A stretch of DNA of 64,000 bases. It comes from Diphasiastrum complanatum. Taxonomy: Eukaryota > Streptophyta > Lycopodiopsida > Lycopodiales > Lycopodiaceae. Within the stretch, counting starts at the first letter, position 1, and each line of letters begins with the position of its first letter. Both the position numbers and the translations under genes were made by a program. The stretch covers positions 25,427,803 to 25,491,802 of the forward strand of contig CM055108.1 in assembly GCA_029204225.1 (NCBI GenBank), in the 5' to 3' direction. The notes under the pieces were generated by a model, which saw only the letters and a list, made by a program, of their open reading frames with translations, was not told the DNA's origin and ran no database searches. Positions 20,080 to 31,529 of the stretch are shown piece by piece.

Positions 20080-23000
20080 TTCTTTGTAACATGCAGTAAG
20101 CGTTGATGTTTCTGCATACTTGTGCCACAAATAAGGATGACAACATTTACTGATACCTCATAGTTTCACCCCTCAATTTATATAGTCATATGAAGCATAC
20201 CCTGTTGCGTCATGTTGGCATACATGCTCATATTCTATCTATTGATAGTCAATGATATAGACAAAGAGATGAAAAACTTCACAGTTAGCCAGTGGATTTT
20301 TTTTCTCTCCAATATTCAATTATTTCGTGCATGTGGGTGCTAAAGTGGTAACTAGCACGCTTCTTTTCCTAACTTTAAGGTGCCAAAGTGGCATGTTTGG
20401 GTAGAGTGCAGGATGTGAATGGTACAACTGTTATAAGTCCAAACTAGACATTATCTGAATTTTGTTTTAGGCAGCTGATTCTTATACTAACCAAATGTTA
20501 TGGAAAAGAGTCCATTTTGGTTGTTCATTTTACATCAAACATGAATGTGCAACGAGTGGTTTAGTCATTGTTGGAATATTAGACTTTATTCAAGTGTTGA
20601 TTTAAGATGACGTACCCAAGTATTGTGGATGCATGTAACTGCATACTTGGATGCAGATGATAATGTCGACGCAGATGTTATTAGTAGTTGAATCGAGATT
20701 CACTTGTCTAGATGTCTCTAATTATTAACATCATACGTAATATGCATGTTAAGAAAGTTGGAAACCAGAATCAAAATTTTGTATTCAATGTCTATATTCA
20801 TCATTCTAAGTACATATCCTTCATACAGTTTCCTATCGTGAATGTGCAATGTACATACAGGTAGCTAAACACATCAAACATTGTGGTTTATATATTCATT
20901 CAGCACTTACCAGTATTCAGACTTCGTTATTCAAGATTTAAGAGTGCCTATCTTGTGTCCCATTAAAGTTTAAACAAAACACAGAATTTTGTTCAAAGTT
21001 GAATACATGATGCAACGTCACATTGTAGTGTATACAGACAGCTTCACATGAATTCGCCTTTCATCACTTATCATAGCAAGATGAAATTTGAACTTTTCAT
21101 GATCATTGATTGTTGATTTAAACCTGAGAAGTTTGAATACAACCTTGTGTTGTATACAGCTTCACACAAATTCACCATTTATCACTTATCATAGCAAGAT
21201 GTGATTAAATTTTGAACTTTCCATGATCACTGACTGATGATTCAAGCCCAAGAAATCTTTCCATGAAATAGTGTAAACAATTGGAAATAGTAAAATTTGA
21301 TATATTGTTGTCTTTCAACGGTCTACCAATGCACATTTTGAATTGAATGAGTGTATCCATGTCATTATTGTGAATCCTCTTGATGTAAGTGCATGAGCCT
21401 CTAAGAAGTGCAAAAGCACCAATAGCTGGCCATCATCTTGCGAAAGAGGATGAAGTTTTGATGTGCATGTATGTGTATATATCTTTTTCATCAATGTATC
21501 TACTAGTTTTTTCTATGAATAAATGCACCAGGGTATGTCTTCTAATCCGATTTACTTCGCTTGATAAGTTTTAGTTGTGAACTTTACATGATCGCGGACT
21601 GATGATTTAAGCCTGAGAAATCTTTCAATGAAATATTGTAAACAATTGGAAATAGTAAATCTTGATACATTGTTGTCTTTCAACAATCTACCAATGCACA
21701 TTTTGAATTGAATGAGTGTATCCATGTCATTATTGTGAATCCTCTTGATGTAGGTGCATGAGCCTCTAAGAAGTCCAAAATCACGTATAGCTGCCCATGA
21801 TCTTGCAAAGAGGACGAAATTTTGACGTGCATGTATGTGTCTATGAAACCAATCCCATTTACTTCACTTGATAATCTTTAGTTGTGTTTTGTTGTTTTGT
21901 AAGAGAAAAGAAAAGCTTCATATCACATACTTCCAAGCGTAAAGCTGACATGCTAAAAATTGAAAAGTTAGTTGTTTTTATGTATGTTTGGAAATGTTTA
22001 GTGCACAAGGTTGTAATCCTAAAAAACATAAATTGAAAGCTGAAAATTAAATAACTAACATGGTTGAAACAACTAAAATTAAATTACTAACACGTTTGTT
22101 AAGCGGAAAGGGGAGTGCAAACTCTTAAGGCCTCTCTAATTGAGCGGTCCATGAACTTGTAGAGTAGACCACAATGCCACTCTTATGATCCACCACCCAC
22201 TTTCAGCATTCGCATGATAGCATGGATAGTTTTGATCGTGTGGTTGATGTTCTTGACCTTGAGCCAAAAGTAGGCCTAATAATAATAGTTTCTAAAGCAA
22301 TTGCCCTTGCGATTCAAAAGCTATCCGACGACCTTGCATAGAAGTTCTAGCTTTGTGGTTGGTAGTTTTTGTGGAACCATCCCCATAATTGCAAAGAATG
22401 ACTTAATTGACCTTTACAATGTCCAATATCTAGTCATAGTCTTTGCATAATATGTGTTGAGGTGGTGGTGTCACTCTAACCATCAAACATTATAATTTAT
22501 CTACACATAGTATATGGGTTATGATGCTCTCCTATAAGGTGCTTGTTGTCTATAAGCCATGTGGTGCCTATGGCTTTGGGCTTGATGAAGACGAAGAAAG
22601 CCCTTTCGACACTTCCTAATCGAACTATCAGTGGGCCTTCTGGCAATAGACATGGAATCAATACACCAAGGGCAAAAGATGTTTTATGTTTATTCATCAT
22701 GAACTTGGCCACAATCCAAATGGAATATAAGTTGGCTTGTAGTTCTTAGATTGATGTTTTTTTGGTTTGTATCTTTGATATTTTTAGTGGTAGCAACATT
22801 GGATTTCGATACCTTATATCCTTTTCTCTTATGAGGAGCTTGGGAAAAAGCTGCATACTAAACACTAGTAGAATTGTTAGATTGAAAACGTTGTTGCAAT
22901 TTCAACAAGAATTTAGATTGGCATTTACCGTGTGCGATTTTTCAGATAATAATTCCACTAAAATGAAGAAATGGTAATTTTTTTTGAAGTAGATTCCCGA

Positions 23001-25340
23001 GTAGGAACTAACTTGGTGATAGTGTCCACACAACCAAGCGTACACATTAGTCTTTTTGCACCTCTATTTTTGGACAATTGTGGAAGGGGGCAAGTGGAGT
23101 TTGAATAAGCTATTGTGATACTACAAGATGCCACTAGGTCAGGTAAACAAACTCATCATTGTCAAGATTTCTTTGCCATATTCCGTGAGGACCTTAAAAA
23201 AAAGTTAAATTTTTTAAAGGACTTGTGTCTTTACTAGAATGATTGATGAAGCTAACCAAATGCTCTTATTTAGTGATTATGGATCATTAGTGATCATGAA
23301 AAACGAGCGAACTTCCATCCAAGCAAGAATGGAAAAGCGAGACCTATATTGCATAATTAAGTTGTGAGCATTTGTGGATTTGTTCAGTGCATATGACTAT
23401 TATTTCGTGCAATGTTGTAGGACTGGTAAAACCAAGATCTTTTAGAAGCATGCACCCATTCAAAGAAGGTGATAAATACCTCCCATACAAAATGACTCTA
23501 ATCATTTTTTGCTATACCATTGCAAAACTATTGTACTTATAGCATTCAAATAAACAAATGCAACACACATTTTTATCATTTTAAAGATGTTTCAATAGAA
23601 TCAGTTTGACATGCAAAGTGTTTGGGTGGAACAAAATATTACATGCAAGAGGTGCGATTTTTTTTTATAAGAGTAGTTCATTTATCGATAGAAATTAATA
23701 CCCATTAAACAAGGAGTCTTTGTAATAGTTGTGTATGAGATAGCACCAACGTTTGACATCATGAGTTGGTGTATGTACATACTATGGTTGTGATCTAACC
23801 CAAATATTTGCACGTCAACAAAATACAAATATTCACAAGACAAAACTTTTCCCTCATGTGGAGCTTTGTGCATCTAGCACTATGATACACTATATATATC
23901 CCTAACAACTAGACAACCTATTGTTGGAGACAGAGCATGACCTTTTGCTAGAGCAAACCCCATACAATGGTGAGTCCTTGTTGCAAGGTAGCTTCAAATA
24001 TTTGCTATTATCTTCCTCACCAGACTATGAGACAGTTTTAACTGGGAGTTAATTCAACCTCAGAGTGATTCATAGCTGCAAGAGTCTCATCACTATATTA
24101 TGATCTATCCCTACATCGAGGAAGTTACACCATGGTGCACGTTTTTGCCAAAGATATTATTGAAAGCCAAAAATAGCCACACTTTTGTGGACTCCTTGGT
24201 GGAGGCCATAACTTATGTAAAGTCAATGCTCATCTTTGTCTTGAGGTAAAGCATACTTGCTTGTTAGCATATGAAAAAAGTCTTTACCTCCATGCCATGC
24301 AATTTTATTGGCTGCTTGATGCTGCAATATGGACTAGAAATAGTTTTTTGGAGGAACAAGACACTGCGTTGTGCAACCTATTTGTTGCTCAATATACTTG
24401 TGAATCTTCTACGAAAGACATGATTCTTACTTGCATATTGAGGTAGGCAAAAAATCACCTCTTTTTTATGGGTCTTATATTAGCTTTTGCTAATAAATAT
24501 CTTCCACTTGCCAAATGAGTTTTTAATCATGTAATAAAATTTTCACATGTTACTATATGCCATGACATAATGGAGGAACAAAGTAAATTAGTGGGATAAA
24601 AAAATATGGGTGTTGGTAGCAACTAGTACCAAGTTGAAGGTTCACAATTTATATCATGATTTCGTTCAATTCCTAGACTGTGTGATGAAGCCTACTTCAT
24701 GACATTGTGCTCCTTTGTATGAAACCATCGATAACATTAGCCCTACGTGAAGCCAGACATGGCTTCTTCACAAGAGGATTCGTCCTCATAAAACTACTTG
24801 CATTTTTAGGTATTTTATTTCACTTTAGTGTTGTGCATGCTTCTAGAAGGTAATGCAACTAGTAGCTCAAAAATATAAATGAAAATGGGAATGATTTTGG
24901 GTTTTACTTTGATGAATTACTAGGCAAAAACACATAAACTTGCCAATGTAGACTAGATGAATGGAAATGTGGCAAAATGATGATTGAGCATATGAGAGAA
25001 TTGAAAGTTTTTTTTTCCCCAAAGAAAACGTATAGTTACATGCATGATGCTAGGTTTGCAACATTCTGTACCCATTCGATCCATAATAGATGTAGAAAGG
25101 TTGTGTTATGGCTACATAAGTCAATATGCTGGATGACCTTAAGATCACACAACAATCATTATGCATACCTACTTAGTATATGTAAAGGACAATGCATAAA
25201 CATGTACTGAGAGTATAATAGGTTTGGAGCTCGGTTGGTCTAAATGACATGGATATGCCTAGATGATATGTCATAGATGTGGGAATTGACTACTATTGAT
25301 GTAGTGTCTAACGGATCAAAACAACATGGATTTTCTCTAG
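20080..25340. other. AT-rich intergenic stretch without recognised genes
   Basis: Only short ORFs without known motifs occur (for example 22543-22749, 24261-24446, 24977-25210). No exon chain, RNA gene or transposase could be supported. Apart from the duplicated block at 21.0-21.9 kb it looks like old, eroded repeat DNA. Confidence 0.6.
21030..21880. repeat. Tandem duplication with period of about 365 bp
   Basis: A unit starting GAACTTTCCATGATCAC at 21214 recurs as GAACTTTACATGATCGC at 21579. Long, nearly identical stretches follow in both (CAATGCACATTTTGAATTGA, TATCCATGTCATTATTGTG, GTGCATGAGCCTCTAAGAAG). The first unit carries an extra stretch of about 65 bp near 21475-21540. A shorter third relative of the unit's beginning lies at about 21065-21135. 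Confidence 0.85.
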
Positions 25341-25345
25341 TAACC

Positions 25346-25740
25346 TGTTGGATTATTCTCTCATAATCCTATATTTAATTTACATCCATTCATTTATCCA
25401 GCTCTATAGTTTTATTTGTCTTTTTACACAGTTTGAGGAACGAGGAAGAAGGCTGTTTTCGTCTGTTGTCGAACTAATGACTTACATGAGTTGGTTAGCA
25501 AGTAAATTTATAGGAAGTCCTAACCGGATGGATGATAGCGCATTGCGGCTAAGCTCCAATTGCTACCTACGACCTAATTAGTTGCCCTAATTGGGTAAGT
25601 CGTGGCATTTCTCATTTGTATAAATAGCTGATCATTAGAGGGAGACTCATGATAGAAATCAAGTAAGAGAGTTTCTACTTTGAATATTGCTAGCAACACT
25701 TACTACTTATTAGTGGAACTCACCAGAGTTATCAGTATGT
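25346..25740 (+). repeat. Ty1/copia LTR (family A), plus orientation
   Basis: The segment starts TGTTGGATTATTC and closely matches, in reverse complement, the segment at about 36590-37045. Shared landmarks are GGATTATTC...ATAATCCTATA, ATCCATTCATTTAT, the block around GAACGAGGAAG, the CTGATCATTAGAG stretch and GTTTCTACTTTGAATATTGC. It precedes copia gag and protease remnants in the same orientation, so it is the 5' LTR of that element. The exact 3' border near the AGAGTTATCAG sequence is uncertain. Confidence 0.7.
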
Positions 25741-25879
25741 TGCTACATGAAGACAATAGCAGAAGTCAAGACACCATCATCTCACGCTTTATATGTCAAC
25801 AAAGGCTCGAAACGACAGATTTAAAAGCTCTAAACAACCCACATTGAATCATAAGCCGACACAATCAAGGAACATTATC

Positions 25880-26690
25880 GAGTCCATAGTCGATGAAGTA
25901 GATGTTCTGTAAGTATTGCAAATGCACTAATCATGAGATCCAGGATTGCTAAAAATATTGAAAGCAAAGAACGCCAACAAGCAAGTAGATCAACAGGCGA
26001 ATGCAGTCACAATATCATCTCAATCTCCCATACTCGACATGGAAGAAGGGACATTTATCGTTAGAGACAAAAAGACGCAAGTCAATAATTCTTGGTTACA
26101 GTGACGATAATACTCCTTACACCTTACAGTGACAATAATACTCATACTATCAAAGGTGAAGGCACTTTAAGGTTGAAGTTCCAGTATGATCAGTCAAACT
26201 ACTATCGAATGTTTTATATGTACCTAAACTCTCTACAAATCTGTTGTCAGTAAGTAGAATTACAGATTTAGGCCATAGTTTAGAGTTTGAGTCTGATCAA
26301 TGTCGAATTATCGATAAGACAAATAATGTCCTTGCACTCACGACAAGAGGCATGGATACTTATATAGATTGACTCATTGTTATTATGATACAAGTCAAGC
26401 CTTGAATACCTCTGTCCTAGTCAATAAGGCATTACTTTGGCATAATAGATTAGGACATTTGAATCATATATCTATGTCAAATGTCGAAACAGTCCTTAGC
26501 GCTTGATCTCGGCTATCCAACCAATAAAGTTGACCTCTTTGTTTGTCATAGCTGCATTGTCGGAAAACAGACTAGGATTCCATAGATCGAGTCATAGGCA
26601 TGCAACATTTAAGGATGTTCTAGATGTTGTTCACTCGGATATATGTGGTCCAATGCACACTCCATCATTGCTTGATGCTATCAAAAATGA
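25880..26690 (+). pseudogene. Ty1/copia (family A) gag zinc knuckle to integrase start
   Basis: Near 25903-25947 a zinc knuckle reads CKYCKCTNHEIQDC. After several stops, GAG-pre-integrase sequence follows with LLWHNRLGHLNHISMSN (26428-26482), then the shifted frame FHRSSHRHATFKDVLDVVHSDICGPMH (26572-26658), the start of the integrase core with its first catalytic Asp. Beyond about 26690 the element is interrupted; integrase resumes only at about 34830 in a similar element. It would encode a polyprotein for reverse transcription but is broken by many stops. Confidence 0.75.
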
Positions 26691-26699
26691 AATTTTGAG

Positions 26700-27406
26700 G
26701 ACCTTACGAAGATCTACCACGACCTACATGCATGTGAGGTTGCACATCTATCAAAGTATGATGGATCAAATTGAGATTGAACAAGCTATCTACTACACTT
26801 TGAATCTAGGCAAGAGCTCAATCACATCAACAGTTACAATCATCCAAAGCCAAGCAAGGTTCTCACATCCACATGAAAAAACTAAGTAAAAATCACTATG
26901 TGGACCAAAATCAAGCACCTTGCTCTCGAGTAGAGAGAGAATAGACAAAGTAGTGGCTTGAGATCTAGCATGAGAAATGCTCAGATTTTATTGGACCCCA
27001 TGGATTTCACCTCTCATATTGATTGGGCCTTTAGATTCTCACCTCTCTCCATGATTGGACCGAGTAGCTTGAACTTCACAATTTGATTGGTCAAGTGATT
27101 TGCCACTCTAAACATGATTGGGACAAAGATTTTGAACCTCTTAATGTGATTGGCTTTATGATCTACAACTTTGAATTTGATTGGGCCAAATTTGACATTG
27201 AGATGTGAATTTCGTTGCATACTAGCAAAATACCAATCCTTACATTTTGTGACACATGTCATCATCTCACTAGAACTCGAGTTGGATGCCTCTTGACTTT
27301 TCAAAATCAACATAAAAATATGTACGAGGTGGTGGTCGACATAAATCCAACCCCATCATGGCATCTAGCAAGGAAAATAACTAGTCTAATTTTACCAACT
27401 TTTACA
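26700..27406 (-). repeat. Probable LTR of minus-strand copia element
   Basis: On the minus strand the pol remnant (28290 to about 27440) ends and is followed by a purine run AAGGAG and TGTAAAAG at 27406, fitting a polypurine tract and 3' LTR start. The LTR would extend leftward. It contains a phased array of CCAATC motifs (27021-27184). Its end was not located. Confidence 0.45.
27021..27210. repeat. Six-copy degenerate 31-32-bp repeat with phased CCAAT boxes
   Basis: GATTGG occurs at 27021, 27053, 27085, 27116, 27148 and 27179, that is every 31 or 32 bp. The units are alike beyond this hexamer (a TTTGAAC/TTGA block about 14-18 bp later). On the minus strand, the sense of the copia element, each is a CCAATC box. 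This is a degenerate minisatellite within a putative LTR. Confidence 0.8.
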
Positions 27407-27429
27407 CTCCTTAAAATAGAACTAGTTAT

Positions 27430-28290
27430 GCAATATTTTGCAAGATAGATTTGCTAACAACTTCCAAGGCTAATCTATGCTTAATAAATGAAGCCTTAAG
27501 CAAAGGCTTAGTGAGAAGATCAGCCACACATGACGTAGTATCCACATGCTCCAAAATGATGTCCTTTGCTTGAACTTTCTCTCCCACAAAGTGGTGTGCC
27601 ACTTCGATATAGGATTTGAAGCAAGACCTTGGGCTGAAATGTTGTCACACATGATGATGGGAACATCTTCACTTGTGATGCACTTTAGCTCCACCAAAAG
27701 ACGCTTGATCCACAAAATTTCCTTGGTAGTTTTGGTGAGTGCCTTGTATTCAGCTTGAGTTGATGAGAGTGAGATAGAGTCTTGCTTCTTTGAGAGCCAA
27801 GAGATGACTCCACTTCCAAGATATATAGAAAATGCACTCACGGACTTTCTATCAAGCTTATCACTTGCAAAATCCAAATATGACAAGCCAATCAAGCAAA
27901 ATTTATCTCTTTGATACAAGATTCCATAATCTAGAGTGCTAGAAAGATACCTAAGCACTCTCCTGGCTAACTTCCAATGATGGATCAAAGGAAATTGTAT
28001 ATATTGGCTCAATCTATTGACACAAAGCTAAGATTAGGTCTAGTAATAGTGAGCCAAATCAAGGAACCTATGAGACTCCTATAGAGGGTGATGTCCATGA
28101 AGGATCTTTCATGATCATCTATTGGATTCCTTACATGGTACTCCATGGGAGTATCTATGGCTTTGCAGTTATCCACATTGAATCTCTTAAGAAGTGAAGT
28201 AGCATACTTGTATTGACAAATAAAACTATAAGATGATGTCCTATCTACTTCAAGATCCAAAATATAGTGCAAAGATCCAAGATCTTGCAT
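27430..28290 (-). pseudogene. Ty1/copia RT C-terminus and RNase H, minus strand
   Basis: Reading leftward from 28290: MQDLGSLHYILDLEVDR (the conserved MKDLGxLxYFLGIEV block), CKAIDTPME, YRSLIGSLIWLTITRPNLSF, then RNase H with WKLARRVLRYLSSTLDYGI, SYLDFASDKLDRKSVS, SLSSTQAEYKAL and LWIKRLLVEL, and CDNISAQGLASNP. After a frameshift near 27530, MADLLTKPL-like sequence ends the polyprotein. Upstream RT (catalytic YxDD) is missing. The sequence is less decayed than family A and belongs to a different copia lineage. Loss of the 5' half makes it non-autonomous. Confidence 0.85.
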
Positions 28291-28860
28291 TTTAAACTCT
28301 TTTCTTAGAGCTATTTTGTCTCATTATTGAGTTTGACATTTGTTAGAAGATTTTGGTGAAGATTCTTCTAACGGATTCCAGATGACGAAAGCGCCTAACG
28401 GATATCAAGTGAAGGAATTGAGCCGCCAAACTACACTATGGAGCGTCGACAATTAACCAAGGAGTAGATCCAGAATCCAGATTTACCGGGAACGCCAATA
28501 TCAGAAGGTCGATATCACAGACCAGCCAATGAGCAAAACCAAAGCCCAACGCCTCCCCAACATATCTTACGACGATGGGAATAAAAGCGTGGCCAAGTCG
28601 GCAAAAAGACTCAGATCTAATTGTAAATATAACACCCTTCCACTCTTGCATTTTGACTAGTACTACAATATCAAAAAACAAAACGAAAAAAAAAATCTAC
28701 TATGTTAGTACATTAGCTTAATTGTGAATGATAAACACAAAACAACTTTTACTTTAAGCCACAACATCGCACGATTCAAAGTGACACATAGCATGAAAAA
28801 TACTCTCCATTTGGAGTTCTTTTCTGCTTTACAAGAACATAAAACTACCCCTTAGTACAT
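28291..28860. other. Unassigned sequence between copia remnant and microsatellite
   Basis: Only short ORFs are seen; the minus-strand frame at 28436-28681 has no recognisable motif. The repeated TCTAACGGATT/CCTAACGGATA near 28368-28402 is a small local duplication. Nothing else can be supported. Confidence 0.5.
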
Positions 28861-28861
28861 C

Positions 28862-29137
<276 letters not shown>

Positions 29138-29139
29138 AG

Positions 29140-29560
29140 ACTCCAAAGTTTATAAGACGTGAGGGTGGACTTGTACTCAATAATTCTACCAGGAACAAAG
29201 GGTACTTGACAACTTTTAGATTGGCAGTAGTCATAAGAGGAAAGGTCACCAATGTCACAGATGTCTTGAGAAAAGATCTCGAGCTGAGAGGAGTAATGTC
29301 ATTTTCATTTTCCAAGCACATGAACACTTTTCTAATGTGCATATTACAAAACTTTTTCTCTTCTTCAAATCTTTCAACGAAATCATTAAGACAATTGTAA
29401 AGATTTTCAATTAAACTCAAAGTGTCTTTCTTCTTCACAAATTCAAGATAAATCTTTACCTAGTCAATAATTTCAAGCGGATCAATCAAGCAAAGAATCT
29501 TATCCTCGGGTCCAGCAGAAGAGCATGTAGCCCTATCAGCGTTAATGACAAAATTATGCA
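29140..29560 (-). pseudogene. Unidentified coding-like remnant ending at the (AG)n array
   Basis: A minus-strand frame of about 100 codons starts near 29438 and reads toward the microsatellite, with non-repetitive, protein-like composition (ENLYNCLNDFVERFEEEKKF, VFMCLENENDITPL). It continues upstream past one TAG as EDKILCLIDPLEIID. It resembles a helical part of a real protein, but no family was recognised. It may be an exon fragment or part of an element. Confidence 0.3.
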
Positions 29561-29569
29561 TCTCAACGA

Positions 29570-31290
29570 CCTTTTTCATATAACAAATCAGTGTATGAAC
29601 AAAAAATTTAGGCGGAGGAAGGGCCTCCCCATAACCCAAAGAGGCAACATCCTGAAACCATCCTATAAACTAAACCCTAAAAACAGACCTTTGTTAGCTT
29701 ATGAATGGGATACAGGTAAAGATTCCGGTGCTATCCCACAACCAAGGAAAAGTCTGATTTACACCACCAGGATGCATAGAGAGAGATACAAAATAGCACT
29801 TAGTTCCTCTTGACAAAGCAAGACTGAAACTTTTTGAAGCCTTTATTCATAATCCAACAAGGTAAAGTACAACTGAAAAGTGAAATACAGTACTAGAAAG
29901 CACCATAAAGCATAACCACTCTCAAGACATCCAGCTGATACTTGCACCATCCCACACGACAAAATCGCACAAGTTAGTTATGTGAGGAAGACAAGTGTCA
30001 TAGCTGAACGTCAGTTGTTATTGATGTCCAAAAGGAGTTATACTACTTAACAACTTTGAATAGCAATTTGAAACATAGTCCAGTCTTTCCAAGCAAACAA
30101 TATTTTGGCGATAGGCCAAGCCATTATATCACCGTATCAGGGCAAGTGCCATGCTGATCAGCTTATGGTCAATTGGTCCGTATCAGTTCATTTTTAGTTA
30201 TGCACTAAATATGAAAAGTTTAAACCGTTTTTGTTTTGCTTAGCCAAAAGTCTTGGTGTGGACACGTGTGCTGGTATTAGAGCAAATCCATGATGCTATG
30301 CTAACCCAAGTGACCCTTACAGAGCAAGGTGTGTGTGTCACGCATTGTTGTCCATACTCTTGAGCATATCCATGTTTTCTAGTTATATCTCACCAGAAGT
30401 CTAAAGTAACACTTATTAGGGTACGTTTAGGATTTGCCATGATTGTTTCTGCGCAAAACTATGTCGTATAGAGATCATATATCAATCATGGTTCACGGAC
30501 ACTGCTTCGGATAGACTTCATTAGTTATGGGTGAGAAGTTCCCAAGGTTTCCTTTAAGGTATTAGGGCAGATCCGCCATTCTAACCCTTTTGTATAAACT
30601 ACGTATCTTATGCATATCCATGCTGTCTAAGACCATTTTATTGGATTCCTCTCTTTTTAGAGTTATTGACAGGGGTTTCTTAGAGAATCAATTGGTCAAT
30701 TCAGCTTTATGGATATGGTATCTTTTATATTAGTTGTATTTTCATAATAAAGAAAAAGTAGTGTCTAATGAGAGTAGATATAAAGTAAAGTGCATCCCTT
30801 TCCTCTTCGTGCTTACATATAAGAACCAAAAAAGTCATACCTGAATGTTCATAGACGAGACTTCTTGGGAGGCTGCCATTGCTATTTTTTTTGTAAGGTT
30901 TTATTCTTTACTTCATAACGACAACCAAACGTCTTTTCAGTCTATAGAATGTTTAAGAGTTTATGCTAGAACGTTAAGATGAAGTGTATGGAATATGCTA
31001 AAATATTTGCATTGTAAAAACCCGGTAGATATTCATACCTGTGTTTGGAGTACAATGATGTTTGGTTCTAAAATGAATCAAAATATGCGTGATAAAAGGC
31101 CGTAGTAACCAATCAGTGCTACATTATCACATGTATTGATAAGCGTTTTAGTATCGTATTTAGTGAGTAAGCAATCATTGTTTAAACCAAAAGATGTATG
31201 AATTACTCTAAAGTTGAGCTGAAAGGCAACCATCTATACTTTGTAGGATAAGAGAGGGTTTCTTCAAACGTAGCATCAGAAAATAGTGAG
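29570..31290. other. Region without recognised features
   Basis: No ORF, LTR pair or RNA gene could be supported. A short ORF at 29556-29813 has no known motif. Composition is AT-rich and resembles old repeat DNA. Confidence 0.5.
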
Positions 31291-31300
31291 TATTGCTTGT

Positions 31301-31511
31301 TGTCCATTGTTGGTCAGCAAGCCATTCAATTTACGTATATTCAGAAGGTGAGTTCTCTTGTTGTCCATTGCTGGACATAATAGTGACCTTAGTAAAAATG
31401 AAAAAAGGTGTTTGATGTCCATCGTTGGACAGGATACACCTTATCCATTGATTCCTCACTTATAAATGGAAGGTTTAACACCTGTCCTTAACACTTGTCC
31501 ATCGTTGGACA
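31301..31511. promoter_or_regulatory. Four copies of palindrome TGTCCA-N4-TGGACA
   Basis: The 16-bp near-palindrome appears at 31301-31316 (right arm TGGTCA), 31362-31377, 31416-31431 and 31496-31511. The last two are identical: TGTCCATCGTTGGACA. The array lies immediately upstream of the coding remnant at 31530-34104 and a TATAAA occurs at about 31461-31466. Repeated dyads like this could be binding sites for a dimeric protein or small hairpins in RNA; the function is unknown. Confidence 0.7.
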
Positions 31512-31529
31512 TCTACACTTATTTATGTT

